NCBI GenBank assembly: GCA_036768485.1
Contig: JAVLUZ010000273.1
Span: forward strand, 4,073,391-4,137,390
Reading direction: 5' to 3'
Length of the DNA stretch: 64,000 nucleotides
Source: Mermis nigrescens
Lineage: Eukaryota > Nematoda > Enoplea > Mermithida > Mermithidae
A program made the translations under genes and the position numbers. Of the stretch, positions 59,693 through 64,000 are shown piece by piece. How positions within the stretch are numbered: position 1 is the first letter of the stretch; every line of letters starts with the position of its first letter. The notes under the pieces are model-generated. The model ran no database searches and was not told where the DNA came from. It saw only the letters and a program-made list of their open reading frames with translations.

Positions 59693-59739
59693 TCTATATT
59701 GTATATTCATAATATTAATTGATATTTACTTTTAAAATT

Positions 59740-59760
59740 ATTTATCCCTGCTATTTTTAG
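59740..59760 (+). promoter_or_regulatory. Predicted 3' splice site before the exonuclease-like ORF
   Basis: tttatccctgctatttttag is a pyrimidine-rich tract ending in AG. The downstream frame is open from exactly 59761 (ACA ACA CCA ...), with the TAG of the acceptor itself being the in-frame stop upstream. This is what a second exon joined in frame to a short 5' exon looks like. Confidence 0.6.
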
Positions 59761-59865
59761 ACAACACCAAGTCAAACCCCTACGCCGAATGATGACTCGC
59801 TTCAAGAGAAAACCCCATCAGAAAATAGTCACAACTGGAAACGAGCCAAACCCAGAAAGGAGGCG

Positions 59866-60918
59866 ATGCCTTCTGTTCTCGTAGATCAATGGATGCATCA
59901 TTTGCATCGATGCCCCCTCGATGCGCGATTATTCCCAGTGCCTGGAAAAATCCCAGTGGATTTAGCGTGCGAGATGCTTCGGAAAGACCCCCATGTGTCG
60001 AATGTACTTGGTGTCTACACCATGGATTTCTACGCTCGTGATGCTGACACCTCGGCTGAAAAAAATGAGTCTACCCCTGATAACGAGAAACCCTTCTGCT
60101 ATATGGTGGCCATTGTTCGTCCCGATGGCTATGGCTGCAGCTTCAATATCGATCGGCTAGGTGGTGTCCCACGTCAATTGCGACTGTTGTTATTCGACCC
60201 CAACATTGAATATATCGGCTATGATTTCTCTAGCGGCTTAGCAAATATCGATCAGAATTTCAAAGGGCGCACAGTCGACATCGATATTTTTTCCACAGTG
60301 CGTTTTATCAATGAGTACGACGTCTTGCCCGGCATCTTTAGCAAGGTCGGCCCCAATCTTTCGAAGGTGGCCACACAATTGTTCCAATGCGAAGACACTG
60401 TCGTCCGTCTAATTGGTGGAGAAGATCACACCATTTCGTCCATCTACTATGCTCTTCTGGTGCTCGATATATACGCATATCTTGAGTTGCATTATGATAA
60501 GCTAAGCGCCATTGCCAGCAAAATCGATGGTATCCGTCTTTTTCCCTTGAAAAATCCGCGTATTTGGCGTCAACCCGATATGATCGCGGGTCCAAGTGGA
60601 GCTCCACCACCGCCGCAGCAGCAAATTGTGCAAAAGCCACTAATTGAGCCGGTAAACAACCCACTTCGTTCGGCAGATGAGCATCGATTTGCGATCCTGA
60701 TCAAGGAGATGGTGCAATCGTTCAACATGCGTTTTCGAAATTACCGTCAGTCGTTTTGGACGGTAGGATACAAAGAGTTCTTCCAAGGCTGGCGTGGTGA
60801 GATGTTGGGCGCGTTCCCTGGTCACCCCTACAAAATCAGTAAGCGGGAGAGAAGGATGCGCAAGGCGTTGATGTTGCGCGTTGAATCGAAGGGCATCTTC
60901 AAATCTACTGGTCAATGA
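59866..60918 (+). CDS. Exonuclease-like accessory protein, active site lost
   Basis: 350 codons from the first ATG. The frame is open upstream to 59761, so a spliced product would have 35 extra residues. It has the same position (after integrase) and segment order as the 477-codon exonuclease of the minus-strand element: VLGVYTMDFY against GYDSEF, YIGYDFSSGLANI against VCYDPTQDRLAY, and LSKVATQLF ... IYYALLVLDIYAYLE against LKRLAEFFF ... YLAMDALITIDVF. At the aligned places the first Asp is Thr52, Glu is Asp54, the second-motif Asp is Gly124 and the third motif lacks YxxxD. The fold is probably kept and catalysis lost. The C-terminal ~80 residues are basic (HPYKISKRERRMRKALMLRV), fitting nucleic-acid binding. 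The frame is intact, which suggests use. Confidence 0.7.
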   Translation: MPSVLVDQWMHHLHRCPLDARLFPVPGKIPVDLACEMLRKDPHVSNVLGVYTMDFYARDADTSAEKNESTPDNEKPFCYMVAIVRPDGYGCSFNIDRLGGVPRQLRLLLFDPNIEYIGYDFSSGLANIDQNFKGRTVDIDIFSTVRFINEYDVLPGIFSKVGPNLSKVATQLFQCEDTVVRLIGGEDHTISSIYYALLVLDIYAYLELHYDKLSAIASKIDGIRLFPLKNPRIWRQPDMIAGPSGAPPPPQQQIVQKPLIEPVNNPLRSADEHRFAILIKEMVQSFNMRFRNYRQSFWTVGYKEFFQGWRGEMLGAFPGHPYKISKRERRMRKALMLRVESKGIFKSTGQ

Positions 60919-63790
<2,872 letters not shown>

Positions 63791-63814
63791 ACCAAAGTGA
63801 ATGCACATACTAGG

Positions 63815-63866
63815 CGTCAGATTTTTAATCAACAGGTTCGCAGTTCGAGTCCAGCAAGCAACAGCA
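63815..63866 (+). repeat. tRNA-like 3' half (Lys-like anticodon arm), SINE or pseudogene
   Basis: gcgtcagatttttaatcaac resembles an anticodon arm with loop TTTTTAA, and a B-box-like gttcgcagttcgagtcc follows at tRNA spacing. The anticodon stem pairs poorly (gtcag against caaca) and no good A box precedes it, so it is a relic or a SINE head. Confidence 0.4.
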
Positions 63867-64000
63867 GCTTTCTAAAAATGTCACCAATGGAATTAGCCAT
63901 CTGAAAATCTAGGAAAACCATGACCAAGCGCTATTATGTACTTCAGTGTATCTTATAACACGTACAATCAGGCCCGTATCCAGGATCCGACCAAGGGGGG

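Overview
The window looks like repeat-dominated, AT-rich animal nuclear DNA, with no host gene I can recognise. Long (AT)n tracts, tRNA-derived SINE copies, short TIR elements, large foldback elements and Ty3/Gypsy elements with an envelope-like region all point to a metazoan. An arthropod seems most likely (a TA-flanked CAGGGTG mariner-type MITE, LTRs rich in taggtacctacc words), but that is an inference and the species is not determined.

Layout. 1-2550: 5' end of a minus-strand Gypsy element cut by the window edge, with its LTR. 2826-6600: two tRNA-derived SINEs, small TIR elements, and a solo LTR with a hAT-type MITE inserted at its very edge. 6689-15000: an (AT)n tract with a mariner-type MITE in it, then two foldback elements facing each other around a block of smaller inverted repeats, a hAT-type MITE and an LTR-like segment. 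15040-16120: two minisatellites and the tail of a probable non-LTR element. 16679-33859: a foldback element with hAT-type ends and an 8-bp target duplication, interrupted by a 14.3-kb Gypsy element on the minus strand (LTRs 17616-18675 and 30892-31948, target duplication CAAT). 34140-38330: a hAT-type MITE and a solo LTR carrying a nested 1.3-kb TIR element. 39580-61000: a second Gypsy family on the plus strand, with seven LTRs alternating with six truncated gag copies (period 1910 bp) and ending in an element whose 7.2-kb reading frame is intact. 61000-64000: AT tracts, minisatellite and unassigned sequence.

How the genes fit together. The plus-strand element encodes Gag, an envelope-like glycoprotein region, protease, reverse transcriptase, RNase H and integrase in one uninterrupted 2398-codon frame, with the envelope-like region between Gag and protease instead of after integrase. 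Both Gypsy families also carry an accessory frame downstream of integrase, directly behind a good 3' splice site, related to RNase D/WRN-type DEDDy 3'-5' exonucleases. In the minus-strand element the exonuclease keeps all its catalytic residues although gag-pol there is ruined. In the plus-strand element the fold seems kept but the active site is lost. The minus-strand element has a further 892-codon frame of unknown function, broken by one stop. Accessory exonuclease frames in Gypsy elements, their predicted spliced expression, and the envelope placed inside gag-pol are the most interesting things here.
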